DNA of 64,000 bases, from contig NC_012876.2 of NCBI RefSeq assembly GCF_000003195.3, positions 2,429,935 to 2,493,934 on the forward strand. The letters run 5' to 3'. The stretch is from Sorghum bicolor. Its lineage: Eukaryota > Streptophyta > Magnoliopsida > Poales > Poaceae. Shown in pieces: positions 49,852 through 60,894 of the stretch (the first letter of the stretch is position 1; every line of letters begins with the position of its first letter). A program made the position numbers and the translations under genes. Below the pieces are notes generated by a model, which was given only the letters and a program-made list of their open reading frames with translations, was not told where the DNA came from and made no database searches.

Positions 49852-49925
49852 ACAAGAGTGCTGGAGAGAGAGGAACAAGAGTGTAGAGAGAGAGAGACCG
49901 AGAGCTCTGGGAGTGTGTGTGAGAG
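49690..49925 (+). repeat. GA-rich microsatellite (CT-rich on the minus strand)
   Basis: Runs of GAGAGT and GAGA, including about 14 GA units at 49824-49852. On the minus strand this is a long CTCTCT tract, as often found in grass 5' UTRs and bound by BPC/GAGA factors. It explains the overlapping Ser/Leu-rich and Glu/Arg-rich ORFs. Confidence 0.8.
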
Positions 49926-51482
49926 AGTGTGGCGACAGGTAGGATCGGAGAGATTGACGGAGTTTGGAACCACGGCGGCGGCTGGGAGACGAGAAAAGAC
50001 TGTGATGATTGGGAATGGGAACTGTAAGGCTGTTTGGATGTAGTTAGATTCACATCAATTTATATGTGTTGGAGTGGATTGGAGTGAAATTTGAACTAAA
50101 TTTTATCTCAATCCACTCCAACGGCATAGGATACACGTGAAAACCCGTGGATAGATGAAGGCGGGTGGTGTCCCCCTACTGACAAGCAATTTTGACCACC
50201 GTTGAATGCAGAATAGGAGAACATTCATACTGGTAGTTCTAAACCTATTTTTACTAGCACTTTTAACAACTACCAGTGTGAAAGATTAATTAAAGTCAGC
50301 TAATTTTATGGGCGTCATCTAAGAACCACCTTTGTAAATATTTACAGTAGCGAGTGAACCCTGTAAATCGATTTACAATCACCGTTGTGAATAAGGCTAA
50401 AAAGTTAGCAAAAAATTTATCAGGGAGAGTCGCGGTTGTGAAGGCTAAAAGATTAGCAAAAAAGACTCACTACCTCAGGTCTCGCGGGATACGTCGCCCC
50501 TTACCACTGCACCCCTAAAGTCACTTGTGTGACTGAGCACGAGAAACAATCCCTAGTATATTTACTCTGTAAAATTTTCAAATGAAGATTTGAAGCCTTA
50601 AGCGAATTTGAATGAAAAAAGTTTCAACTTTGTAGTTGTAGATCTTTTCGAATACTATAATTTTCATTTAGACCATGTATCCATTTGAAAAACTGAAAAA
50701 AAAAACTAACTGTATTTACACTGGTGGTTTATAGTAGCGCTAGGTTAAGAAAACAGTCCGTATAAAATTTTTACTAACCTGTATTTCTACTAGCGATAGA
50801 CTTAAGAAAACAATCACTAAATGTATTTACACTAGTGGTTTATAGTTTGAGCCCACAGTTTATTTGTAATGGCGCCTATATATTATGAACCGCTAGTAAA
50901 AAGATTACAACCATTAGCAAAAATTGATTGTGACAAGTGGAAAAACCTTTCGGTGAGATAGTAAGAGAACCATATTCATGAAAAAAGAGTGTCTGGTTAT
51001 TTTTTGTAGAATGTGTTTGGTTAGTGGTTACTCAGAGCATCTCTAAAAGTTTCCAGAAATTAGTTCCCAAAATTAATGAGTTTTCCAAGTCGTCAAAAAG
51101 AATTAGAACCAGCAAAGAAGGCTTTCTCCAACCGTTTCCGGCCTCTAATAATTGCTTGCCAATAATTTATATTTTTTTATTTAAAAAACACTCGCATATA
51201 GCAACATATGCAAACATACCATACAAGTCACTACAAAAATTCATTAAACGAGGGGTATATTGGACATCATGTTTAGATTTGAAAATTTTTGGCCAAAGTG
51301 GTAAAAATTTTTGTGGTCAGAACTTTAGCTCAAAAGTCTGACGCACGCGAAAAATTTTAGGTATTTAGTTTGTCAATTTTTTTCTGACACGACTTGGGCT
51401 GCATGCAGTTGTTATTGGTGGGCTTACATGGGAGTGCGTGCACAGTAGCAGGTTCTGCAGCCCAAAATTTTTGCCCCGTTTA
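49926..51482. other. Intergenic with transposon remnants
   Basis: No gene seen. 50030-50140 has an interrupted element with GGCTGTTTGGATG and inverted ATTGGAGTG/CACTCCAA blocks. It is followed by the CACTA-like stretch at 50220-50945. An AGAGCATCTCTAAAAG motif at 51033 resembles the end of the intronic element at 26006. Confidence 0.4.
50220..50945. mobile_element. Possible CACTA-like subterminal repeat region
   Basis: Variants of TTTACACTAGTGGTTTATAG recur (50240, 50713, 50826) together with TACTAGCG and inverted ACTACCAGTGT. Repeated short motifs in both orientations suggest subterminal repeats of a CACTA element. Neither terminus is certain. Confidence 0.35.
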
Positions 51483-51724
51483 GGCCTTGTTTAGTTCCGA
51501 AAAAATTTCGGATTTCGCTACTGTAGCACTTTCGTTTTTATTTGACAAATATTGTCCAATCATAAACTAACTAGGATCAAAAGATTCGTCTCGTGATTTA
51601 CAGACAAACTGTGTAATTAGTTTTTGTTTTCGTCTATATTTAATGCTTTATGCATGTGCCGCAAGATTCGATGTGACGGGGAATCTTGAAACCTTTTTGG
51701 ATTTCGGGGTGAACTAAACAAGGC
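51483..51724 (+). mobile_element. Tourist-like MITE, ~242 bp family
   Basis: Ends GGCCTTGTTTAGTTCCG and GTGAACTAAACAAGGC; preceded by TTA. Internal blocks match 4458 and 29072. Confidence 0.75.
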
Positions 51725-52606
51725 GTTCCTAGACCCTAATTCCACAAAAAAAAATCTTTAGACCAAAAAATTTCAAATCTAAACAGACCCAAGCCATTTA
51801 TCACCAAACTGGAGGGCAAATGCCTAACCAAAAAGTTTGATGAACGTGATGTACCATCCACTAGTGGAGGACAAATGCACAACCAAAATGTCCTTACCCA
51901 GCCATTTATCACCAAACAGAGAAGCTGTTCTATGACTTTTGTACCATCCACTAGTACAAAATACTTTTATAATTTGTTATTTGTTCAATTGTTCTTGTGT
52001 TATAACATATCAAAATTTTGTTTTTGTCTGAGTACAAAAGATATATTTTTTAATTGTCTTTGCGCCCACACAAATTAGATCTTATCGGATTTATGATTTT
52101 GTCTAACGTGTTTTTATTGTGGAAACCAAAAATTGCTGCCTACACAGATTACAATGACCTACAGCTGCAATTTTCATATAAAATATATGTAATAACCGTC
52201 GCACGAAAATAAATTCAAATTCAAGCACCTGAATTTTATTTACGTGTTAGCAGTTGATGGCTACTAGGTCAGCTGCAAGACAAGATGAGCGGTATTCGGC
52301 ATCTAAACGATACAACACTCCCTCCGTGATCATATTCTCACTTATCAAGATAGAAATTAAACATTTTAAACTTTGAGCAAATATATCTACAAGAGAATAT
52401 TAATATTTATATAATATAATTAGTAAACTTATTTTGGAGATACAGATATTGTTATAGCGACACTTACGAGAGGTAGTGGAACAATGAAATATGAGCTAAA
52501 TAAGCACACATAATCACGACTATACGCTCCGGCTGTATACTGCAGAGCATTACTCCATTATATTGCACGACGATCATGCATGTACCGATCGAGATGAGGT
52601 AGCTGC
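51725..52606. other. 3' flank of the UGT708-like gene, no gene seen
   Basis: AT-rich, with a one-ended Stowaway-like start (CTCCCTCCGTGATCATATT, 52318). ACCAAAC/TTTATCACCAAAC is repeated around 51800 and 51905. The last few hundred bases likely contain the UGT 3' UTR. Confidence 0.4.
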
Positions 52607-54106
52607 TTAGGTAGTAGCCTTGAGCTTGCCGATGAACTCCTGCATGCTCCGGTGGCTGGTGCCTCCCTCGGCGACGGCCATGGCGGCCTCCTGGCTAGCC
52701 CTAGCCGCCCTTGCCCTGACCGCGGCGTCAGCCATCGCCGCCTTCACCTTCTCCCCGATCTCCCTGCCGCTCACAATCCCGTCCTCCCCGTCCCAGCTCC
52801 AGCGCTCCATCCACACCCCGACGCCGCCGCTCTCCAGCGCCATGGCGTTCACGCGCTGGTCGCCGCCCCGCGGCCACGCCAGCAGCGGCACCCCGCACGC
52901 CGCCGCCTCCGTCACCGAGTTCCACCCGCTGTGGCTCAGGAACAGCCCCACGGCGGCGTGGCGAAGCACGGCCTCCTGCTCCACCCACCCTTTCGTCACC
53001 ATGCCCCGGCCCTTCACCCGCTCCAGGAACTCGTCGCCGAGGACGTCGCGCGGCTCCGCCGTGTCCTCGCGGTCGACCACCGTCGTCTTGAGCACCCACA
53101 GGAACCGGCACCCGCTCGCCTCCAGCCCTGCGCCCATCTCCCGGATCTGCTCGTGGCTCACGGCGATCCGGCTCCCGAACGCGATGTACACAACTGACCT
53201 CGCCGGCTGCTCCCCCAGCCAAGCAATGACAGGGGAGGCCGCCGCAGCCGCCTGCTTCTCACCGGCCTCGGTGAAGATGGAGCTGCTGCTGCTGCTGGGT
53301 GACGATGACGACTTGAGCAGGCCGATGGCGTACACCGGCGGGAAACCAGGGACCACCTTGCCATCTCTCAGGGCGGCGAGCGCCATGGGCTCCAGTGCGT
53401 CGAACGTGTTCACCAGAATGCCATCAGCTTGGCTCAGCGCACGGCCGTTGTCGATGAACTGCCTCGTGAAGAGGTGGTTCAGATCGTGCAGCGGCTGCGG
53501 GAGCGAGGACTGCCGGATACGACGCACGCCGGGGATGTCAACGTCGCCGACGCCGCCGCCGGCACCTGCGTCGTCGTCGTCCTGCTTCTTGTCGAGGTGG
53601 ATGGGGAAGTAGGCGACGAGGGAGAGCATGGTGGCGCTCGAGATGTACAGGACGTGGCATGGCAGCTGCAGCTGCTTGGCGACTGGGATCACGTGGGAGG
53701 CGAGGGTCACGTCGGTGACGACGGCCGAGACGCGCGGGTAAGCGCCGGCGATGAGCCGGTCGAGGAGGTGCGCCGAGCGGCGCAGTGCCTCCCACCGGAG
53801 CAGGAACGGGTCGGTGCCCGGGAAGGCGGAGGCGTCCAGCGGCAGGAGGTTGAAGTCGACGCGCTGGATGCTTGGGAGCGCCGCGAACAGCGCCGCGAAG
53901 TGGTCGGCCTCGGCGTCGGAGACTGTCGGGAGGACGGTCATGACGGAGCAGCGGACGCCGTGGCTCGAGAGTGCCGTGATGAAGCGGAAGAAGGGGACGA
54001 GGTGTGCCATCCCGGCGCTTGGGATGAACATGACGTGCGCAGCAGCGCCGCCGCCGCCGTCGAGCTCTCCGGGGATCGCCATTGACCGTGGTGTAGAGGC
54101 GGGCAT
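52607..54106 (-). CDS. UGT708-like flavonoid C-glycosyltransferase (intronless)
   Basis: 499 residues from the ATG at 54104-54106. The open frame extends five codons further only to a GTG, so ATG is the start. It reads like rice OsCGT/UGT708A3: IPSAGMAHLVPF (catalytic His35), TVLPTVSDAEADHF, DVDIPGVRRI, LPQPLHDLNHLFTRQFI, NTFDALEP. The PSPG box is residues 374-417 and ends DQ. UGT708 enzymes transfer glucose from UDP-glucose to carbon of 2-hydroxyflavanones, leading to flavone C-glycosides; cytosolic. Unusual: the PSPG HCGW is HSGW, with Ser393 replacing Cys. Substrate and C- versus O-specificity cannot be read from sequence. Confidence 0.88.
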   Translation of the reverse strand: MPASTPRSMAIPGELDGGGGAAAHVMFIPSAGMAHLVPFFRFITALSSHGVRCSVMTVLPTVSDAEADHFAALFAALPSIQRVDFNLLPLDASAFPGTDPFLLRWEALRRSAHLLDRLIAGAYPRVSAVVTDVTLASHVIPVAKQLQLPCHVLYISSATMLSLVAYFPIHLDKKQDDDDAGAGGGVGDVDIPGVRRIRQSSLPQPLHDLNHLFTRQFIDNGRALSQADGILVNTFDALEPMALAALRDGKVVPGFPPVYAIGLLKSSSSPSSSSSSIFTEAGEKQAAAAASPVIAWLGEQPARSVVYIAFGSRIAVSHEQIREMGAGLEASGCRFLWVLKTTVVDREDTAEPRDVLGDEFLERVKGRGMVTKGWVEQEAVLRHAAVGLFLSHSGWNSVTEAAACGVPLLAWPRGGDQRVNAMALESGGVGVWMERWSWDGEDGIVSGREIGEKVKAAMADAAVRARAARASQEAAMAVAEGGTSHRSMQEFIGKLKATT

Positions 54107-54210
54107 GGAGTGGTCGAACACGTACTCGTGGTTTTTTTTTTCCTTCGCGACGAGCTCGCCGTTTCGTTGTATGCGTGTGGTTTTTGTTTCCAGTGGCAGC
54201 AGAGCGTGGA

Positions 54211-54226
54211 ACTATATATCTATAAA
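54211..54226 (-). promoter_or_regulatory. TATA-like box of the UGT708-like gene
   Basis: On the minus strand TTTATAGATATATAGT lies about 105-120 bp before the start codon, a normal TATA distance allowing a ~75 bp leader. Confidence 0.4.
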
Positions 54227-54269
54227 TTAAAGTAGTAGGCGCCATATGCACACATGCGATTAACTTGTA

Positions 54270-54486
54270 CTCGCTCTATCTAAAATATAAAACTTTTGAT
54301 TTTTTTTAACCTCAAATTTGACCACTTATCTTATTCAGCAAATTTACACAAATATAATCAAATTTAAATTATTTTTAAAGAACTTTTATTAATAAACCAA
54401 ACTACGATAAAAGAAATAATATCTTACATGAATTTTTGAATAAGACGAGTGGTCAAATTTGTTAAATAGTTTGAGGATGGATTGAG
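54270..54486. mobile_element. Stowaway MITE in the UGT708-like promoter
   Basis: Ends CTCGCTCTATCTAAAATAT and TTTGAGGATGGATTGAG between TA dinucleotides; about 217 bp. It begins only ~165 bp upstream of the start codon and may supply part of the promoter. Confidence 0.7.
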
Positions 54487-55005
54487 TACTCTTGTAGTAG
54501 GTCTTTGACTCTTTGCTGTGACTTCAAAAAAAATAGAATTTATAAATTAAATTTATGAGCTTAGCATTAGAAGTTGTTATATTTCAGGTGCCTAAATTGT
54601 TGACACACGCTGGCGGATTGAGCTATCCCGCATATTTTGTTCCGGAGAGCCCACGATGGCAAAATCCATTTCACAAATCATCATTCAAACGTAAAATTGC
54701 TCGACTTTATTTCTCTATAAGCCCTGAGGTAGTAGTTTGAGCAACAAATTTGATCGTAAACTTAAATTAGGTACCTTTGTGGGTAGAATAGAACTAAAAA
54801 AAGGCTAATTGTTTTAGGCCAGAAAAATCCTGACCATCCACGACCATCTCACTGGACAAGCTGGCCCGGTCTTAGACCAAGCATGATCGGGGCCATTCAT
54901 GCAATTTCTAATGAGAAAAAAAAAGACTTGAAGCTAGGCCAAGCCAAGACCTGCCCGGGCCACACACACACACACACGTACACGTACTTGTGATTTCACG
55001 GGTAA
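54487..55005. other. Intergenic, no gene seen
   Basis: A 61-codon ORF (54555-54740) shows no motif. Short CA microsatellite at 54962-54977. Confidence 0.4.
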
Positions 55006-55231
55006 GGCCTTTTTATTTCCTCCCAAAACCTAAAATTTTTCAAGATTTTCGGTCACATCGAATCTTTAGACACATACAATATTAAATATAGATGAAATTA
55101 TTGCACAGTTTATTTGTAATTTGCAGGACGAACTCTTTGAACCTAGTTAATCTGTGATTAGACAATATTTATCAAATACAAACGAAAATGCTATATTTCT
55201 AAAAAAGTTCGTTAAGGAACTAAACACAGCC
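55006..55231 (+). mobile_element. Tourist-like MITE, TSD TAA
   Basis: Left end GGCCTTTTTATTTCC, right end AACTAAACACAGCC, TAA on both sides; internal ACAATATTTATCAAATACAA matches the ~242 bp family in inverse orientation. Confidence 0.7.
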
Positions 55232-55263
55232 TAAAAATGACGACTGGTGAACGTTAGAAACTA

Positions 55264-55495
55264 CCCCTCCATCCTGTTCAAAAGGTCATTTTTGTCTTTT
55301 AGATTCCTTATTTGACCGTTTATTTTATTTATTTTTATGTAAATAGTAAAATAACTAAATCATTGCTAAAGTATTTTTATTGACAAAATAAGTCATAATA
55401 AAATAAATAATATTTATAATTTTTTTTGAATAAGATGAATAGTTAAATAAGGAGTCCGAAAGTTAAAAACGATACTTCAAGTAGGACGAAGAGAG
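55264..55495. mobile_element. Stowaway MITE
   Basis: Ends CCCCTCCATCCTGTTCAAAA and GTAGGACGAAGAGAG flanked by TA; internal TTATTTGACCGTTTATT / GAATAGTTAAATAAGG are inverted. Confidence 0.65.
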
Positions 55496-55728
55496 TAACT
55501 CGTTTCATTGCGCATGTGTCTTGGTTTCTAGGGCGAGCCGAGTGAAATTATGAATGTATTTAGAACTATTTCACAAACTTTATTAAAGAGTAGCTTCATA
55601 AAAAAATTGTGGAGTTTATAGAGCACTTATTTAGGTGATATCACTGACTCCACCTTTTCTTCGAGCAGAGAGTGCGTGAAGCTGATTCTGTTTAAAAAAA
55701 AATGAGGCGCAGTGGTGCCAAACACTAA

Positions 55729-55922
55729 GGCCAGTTTCGGTGATGTTTTATCAGAGTTTTATAGACATTAAATATGTTAATGTGACAATGTATTAATGAA
55801 GAGAGGGGTGATAAGAATTTTATGATAAAAGTAGAGAGAGTTTTACGTGAATAAAACTATTCTACATTGTTTCTAAAATATATATGTGTTAGAAACTGGA
55901 TTATAAAACCCCACTGAGGATC
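55729..55922. mobile_element. MITE with GGCCAGTTTC end
   Basis: Starts GGCCAGTTTCGGTGATG after TAA and ends around CCCCACTGAGGATC. The ends resemble those of the element at 63526-63887. Decayed. Confidence 0.45.
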
Positions 55923-56165
55923 AGACGCCATGTCTACATCTGGATTAACTCATAGTCTGGTACTACAATATAATGATTGTTATTACGATTTGGAGTAGAA
56001 TAATGCTTATTTTTTTAGAAGTAGACAGTACAACATACTCCTACCAGATACTTCCTCTATATCCATAAAAAAAGTCGTTTTGAATAAAATTTCAATTAAA
56101 CATTAAGAATATAAATTATGAATAACTTTTAGGTTGTTGAGATTGGAAATATGAAAACTATATGA

Positions 56166-56565
56166 ACTAGGTGAATTCTCCGCGCGTTGCTGCGGGAATT
56201 TCTAAAAAATAAATCATTATATACATAACATTACTATATGATATTCAGTCTATTATGTATGTATACATATGAATTTGACTTGCATGTATTTTATTGTATT
56301 AGATCTAGTAAAAATTTGCTAAACTAATAGAACAAAAACTAATATATGGTTACATTATAGAGGAATTAATTGGTGATGAAACAAATAGTGTATGTACATG
56401 ACTTATATGTTAATAGATTAAAGATTTAAAGTATTTCACATGATATAGATGACATGGTCTTTTTTTATAATTAATATAGGATGACATGGACTTAGTGGGG
56501 AATGATGTGGACACCTGAAGAGAGAATTCATCTAGTAGGGTTTAGCTTTAAGAGTTATAGATAGA
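56166..56565 (-). mobile_element. Non-autonomous Helitron, 400 bp
   Basis: On the minus strand it begins TCTATCTATAACTCTTAAAG after A, and ends with hairpin CCCGCAGCAACGCGCGG, spacer and CTAGT before T. No coding capacity. Same family as 36867-37212 by its ends and GATGTGGACAC block. Confidence 0.8.
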
Positions 56566-56773
56566 TTTGTTTTGAAAAATACTTTCATAAAAATATATAT
56601 ATACTGTATTTTGATAAATTTTTTTATAAAAATAAAAAGACAAAGTTAGATTTGGAGCGTCTGTTTGATACTGCTCCAAACAAAACGCACGCTAGTATTT
56701 AGGTGGTGCCTTTTATAGACTTCCCGTGATTACCCAACAGACAGATATGTCGATCGGTACGTCCCCACCTAAT

Positions 56774-56971
56774 TATAATTATTAAAGTGCGTAGAACGTC
56801 CTTGTTGCGGCCGGTGAGACTGTGATAGTACACATTTAAAGATAAAGATGGGCAGATGCAATAGTAATGCACTATAATTATTAAAGTGCGTAGAACGTCC
56901 TTGTTGCGGCCGGTGAGACTGTGATAGTACACATTTAAAGATAAAGATGGGCAGATGCAATAGTAATGCAC
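56774..56971. repeat. Exact tandem duplication of 99 bp
   Basis: Two adjacent identical 99 bp units, starting TATAATTATTAAAGTGCG at 56774 and 56873. I saw no difference between them. It creates a 33-residue repeat in a spurious minus-strand ORF. Confidence 0.9.
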
Positions 56972-58651
56972 TATTGTCTCGTCTCCTACCGTGCCAGCAA
57001 CAATTAATCACAGTAGGCCTACGTGATTTGGACGTATACGATAGTAGTATGCTGATGATGATTGTTGCATCTCGATTATAGGGAGCGAATTCGGGTACTC
57101 GCCCATAATACATCAACACGACATAGATCAACTAAATTAAGTTGAAATTTTTAAATGTATCAACACAAAATTTAAATTTTCAGTTGTGTACACAATTAAC
57201 AGTACACATCAACTAAATTAAGTTCAATATATGTATGCATAGGCGCCGGTCTCAAGCAGCAGCTAGGATAAAATGCATCCTTACAATAGCATCACAGATC
57301 ATCGATATAACTATTGTTGCTGTGATCATCAATATAACTATTGTTGATGAGACTACCAGCAGGGTCATGAAACGGACCATCTGGGTGGATGATTCACTCC
57401 AGAATGAATTTGGAGATCCTCTCTCTAATCTCGCCCATGCGAATAACCGTTGTGTTCAAGTCAAAGCCCTGTAAAACACCAGTAGCCAAAGAGATAAGGT
57501 TTTTCTTACAAATAAAAGCATTTATTCACTAGCATTTATTCTTTGATTAAAAGTAAAATAAATTAGAGACTTAGCACGTGTTTGCAAAGCAAGCAAAGCC
57601 CTTACTACTGTTGTTGGCACGTAGACCTCGTAACTTCTCGGTAGAGTATATTCCAATAGCCCCAAAATAAGTATCACTATACGTGGTCTACGTGCTAATC
57701 AAACTTTCTTAAATTTGACTAGTTTTATAAAAAATATTAGCAATATTTATATCTTTAAATAAATTTGTTATAAAAAATATTCAATAATTTATCAGTGATA
57801 CTAATTAATTGTACATCATAAATATTAATATTATATATATGGTTAAAGATATTTAACTTCTCAAAAATAAGAATGTCACTTATATTTTATGACGCGCAAG
57901 TATATGGGTTGGGTTATATGAGCATAGCTCATTATATGATGCCTCTCATTTGGTTACATCAAACTCACAACATCAAGCCTTACATGTTGTTTTCTTACCG
58001 ACTCAAAATCACTTCTTATTAAGTGATTGATACACTTACTTTGAATTCATTTTAGTAAATATTATAGTGTTATTTGATACTCTAAACAAATTCAATTGTA
58101 AAAACCTTAAAATAAAAAGTTTTAGAGTAAGGTTCATGGTTGGTCCTCTAACTTGTAGAGGTATGTCATCCTGGTCCCTGAACTCAAAAAGTATGTTATT
58201 TTGGTCCTTAAACTCTATTTTAGTCTCATATTCATCAAAATAGATCTGATCCCACATGTCAGCTATGTCTCTAACCTCTCATCATGGTCAGCTCATCGAC
58301 ACGCTGTTGTTCAGCTTATGCGGCTACAACAGCGGCGGCTCGCCTGCACACCAACAACAGCCTTAATGGCAACCCTAGCCTTGGCCTTATTCTCCTGATC
58401 GATGAGCACCATGGTCGACTCTTTCATCAGCCTTGAAGCTACGTTGGTATGGACATGTAGCCCGTGGCATGATGGTTCGATTCGAAACCCGCATTTTGGT
58501 CTGGCCCAAGCACAGCTCAACCTAGTATTTGTGCGGGCTCAGGCTAGCACAACCTGATGCAACAGGCCGTGCCTAGGCTGCACCCTAGCCACGCGGGCTG
58601 GCACGACACAACCCACATTTTAGTGGCATGTGAAAGGATCAAGATGTCTAA
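56972..58651. other. Intergenic, no convincing gene
   Basis: AT-rich with local inverted or repeated pieces (ATATAACTATTGTTG at about 57303 and 57333). A 79-codon ORF at 57235-57474 has no known motif. At 58500-58620 a CGGGCTGGCACGACACAACC-type stretch resembles degenerate sequence seen in grass transposons. Confidence 0.4.
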
Positions 58652-58997
58652 GGCCCTGTTTAGATTGAGAACGAAAATTTTTTGGGTGTCACATCAAATG
58701 TGTCGGAAGGATGTCGGGAAGGGTTTTTAGAAACTAATAAAAAAATAAATTACATAGCTCGTCAGGAAACTGCAAGACAAATCTATTAAGTATAATTAAT
58801 CTATCATTAGCACATGTGGGTTACTGTAGCACTTAAGGCTAATCATGGAGTAACTAGGCTTAAAAGATTCGTCTCGCGATTTTGAGCCAAACTGTGTAAT
58901 TAGTTTATTTTTTTATCTACATTTAATGTTCCATACATGTGTCCAAAGATTCGATGGGATGGATGAAAAATTTTTGGGTGAGTAACTAAACAGGGCC
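58652..58997 (+). mobile_element. Tourist-like MITE, ~345 bp family, TSD TAA
   Basis: Ends GGCCCTGTTTAGATTGAG and TAACTAAACAGGGCC with TAA on both sides; 346 bp. The closest copy in the window is 6100-6444. Confidence 0.8.
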
Positions 58998-60894
58998 TAA
59001 GAGAAGGTGAATTGGGCTTTTCTTGCAATAATTAAGCCCTACACTTAGCCTATTTTACCCATAGTGCCTAAATGTGTTCTCTATTGTTCTACCACACAAA
59101 TGTTTTGCACCATATATTCGAATCCTACTCTAGATAACAATTCTAAGAAAATAAAGACATGAATTGAATTGCTCAAAGTAAATGCTCAAAGTAAAGAGAG
59201 AGAGGATTGCGATAATGTTTTTTCAGGTATCAGAGAGTCACCACTCTTTACTATTCCTCGTTGGAGCACCCGAGCAAGGGTGTAGCTCTCTCTTGATCCA
59301 TGCAAGAATCAAATGCTCTCTATGGGCTAATTCTTCAACACTATGTTATGGTAAATTGCCCAGAGCCGCTCACATGATTTTTATATTGATGACTTGAAAT
59401 AAAAAACTCAAAACCAAAATTTTAGACGAAAACTTTTATATAAAATTATCTTCACTTTGGACGAAAACTCCGCTATACCTACCTCAGAGCACGTAGCACA
59501 TGCTCCGCCACTCGTTTTACCTACCTCGGTGGTCTTCGTTTTTAGGCTTTCTTTAGTTCTAAGAAATTTTAAGATTCTTCATCACATCAAATCTTGCGGC
59601 ATATATAGAGCACTAAATATAGAATAAAAAATAACTACTCCTTCCATTCTAAATTGTAAGTCATTCCAAGAATCTTGGAGAGTCACAATTAATTTTTTAC
59701 AGCTCCCAACTTCTCAGATTCACAATCTCAGTCTTAGATCATAGAGGTGACATCAAAAGATATGTAACATAAAAATGAGTTGTGAGGATACGCCGGGAAG
59801 AGAATGAATAAAAATGGGGAGAGAAGAGAATAAATTAGAAAAGAAAAAAGAAATAAAAATAAGAGGGGTATTTTTTTCTATCTCAAACTATATTATTAGT
59901 GTAGAACGAATATGTTGATATGATTAATATATGAAGATGATAGGTCATTTCCATGAGAATGAGATAGTGTGCCGTCACATGTGTTAAAGCTTAAGATTAG
60001 TTGTCTGGTCATATTGCTTGGAATATTGATCTTACAAATAGACTTTGTAATGGTACCAGACTTATTATACGGGGTTCCAAAAGAATATCATAGATGCAGA
60101 AATTATGTTAGAACAACATGCTGGAAAGAGGAATTTTCTACCTCGTATAGCCTTATGCTCGTTGAACGATGAGATGTTCCCATTCTAATTTAAAAGAAAA
60201 TAGTTTCCATGAATTGATGTTAAATTGCGTGTCAAGAAAAATTCAAAAAAAGAGTACATATTGATAAACACATATGACGAATTGATGATTTTTTTAGAAA
60301 TTGAACTTTTTTATTTGCAAGTGGATCAGAATAGTATGTTTGTCTATATATTTTGACTCGACGTAGTTTTTTATATTATTGTTGTATTGAAATTTTATTC
60401 CCGCGTAGCAACGCACAGGCATATGCTAGTGACTCAAAACACTAAGATTAGATAGAAATTAGCTAAGTATATAAATATTACTTGTTGATCTTGCAAACGG
60501 ACTAGTGAAAATCTATTTATCCAATGGTTAATAGGAAATGAGTCATAACTCTTCTAGTATCTTCTAGTATCTACTACGACCACTGAGAGGGCTCTTGCAG
60601 GAAACTTGTCAAGACACATAGCAGAAGTATAAATGGTTGTGTGCATAGCAGTAGATCGGCCTTTTTTTTTTTCTCTCGAATGCATTAAGACTGCTGGAGG
60701 CTGTAAATGGTTGTGTGCCTTGCGAGACTGGAATGAAATTCTTCTCTAAAATGCTGAACATATTATAATTTATTTCGAACAGAATGTTCTTACAACATCA
60801 ACAAATCCTCGATTATTGAGTTGGGCTGAAAACACACACATGCACACAACTGAAACAGGAACACACCTCATCAGTCACATTATTCCAGCTATTA
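58998..60894. other. Intergenic, transposon remnants
   Basis: No gene seen. A truncated Tourist-like start (GGCTTTCTTTAGTTCTAAG, 59547) is interrupted by a Stowaway-like start at 59640 (CTCCTTCCATTCTAAATTGT). The final ~100 bases should be the 3' UTR of the UGT88-like gene. Confidence 0.4.
60399..60430 (+). mobile_element. Decayed Helitron 3' end
   Basis: CCCGCGTAGCAACGCACAGG followed by CATATGCTAGT resembles the hairpin-CTAGT end of the two Helitrons, but the stem is imperfect and the next base is G rather than T. No 5' end was found. Confidence 0.35.

Noticed and set aside
49604..50053. Ser/Leu-rich and Glu/Arg-rich ORFs
   Set aside because: Translations of the GA/CT microsatellite.
54107..54121. 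Five extra N-terminal codons on the UGT708-like frame
   Set aside because: The first codon is GTG, not a normal plant start; the ATG at 54104-54106 matches where related proteins begin.
53429..54251. ORFs antisense or frame-shifted to the UGT708-like gene
   Set aside because: Shadows of a GC-rich coding sequence with no known domain.
56699..57131. ORFs with a perfect 33-residue repeat
   Set aside because: The repeat is an exact 99 bp DNA duplication in non-coding, AT-rich sequence; there is no known motif.
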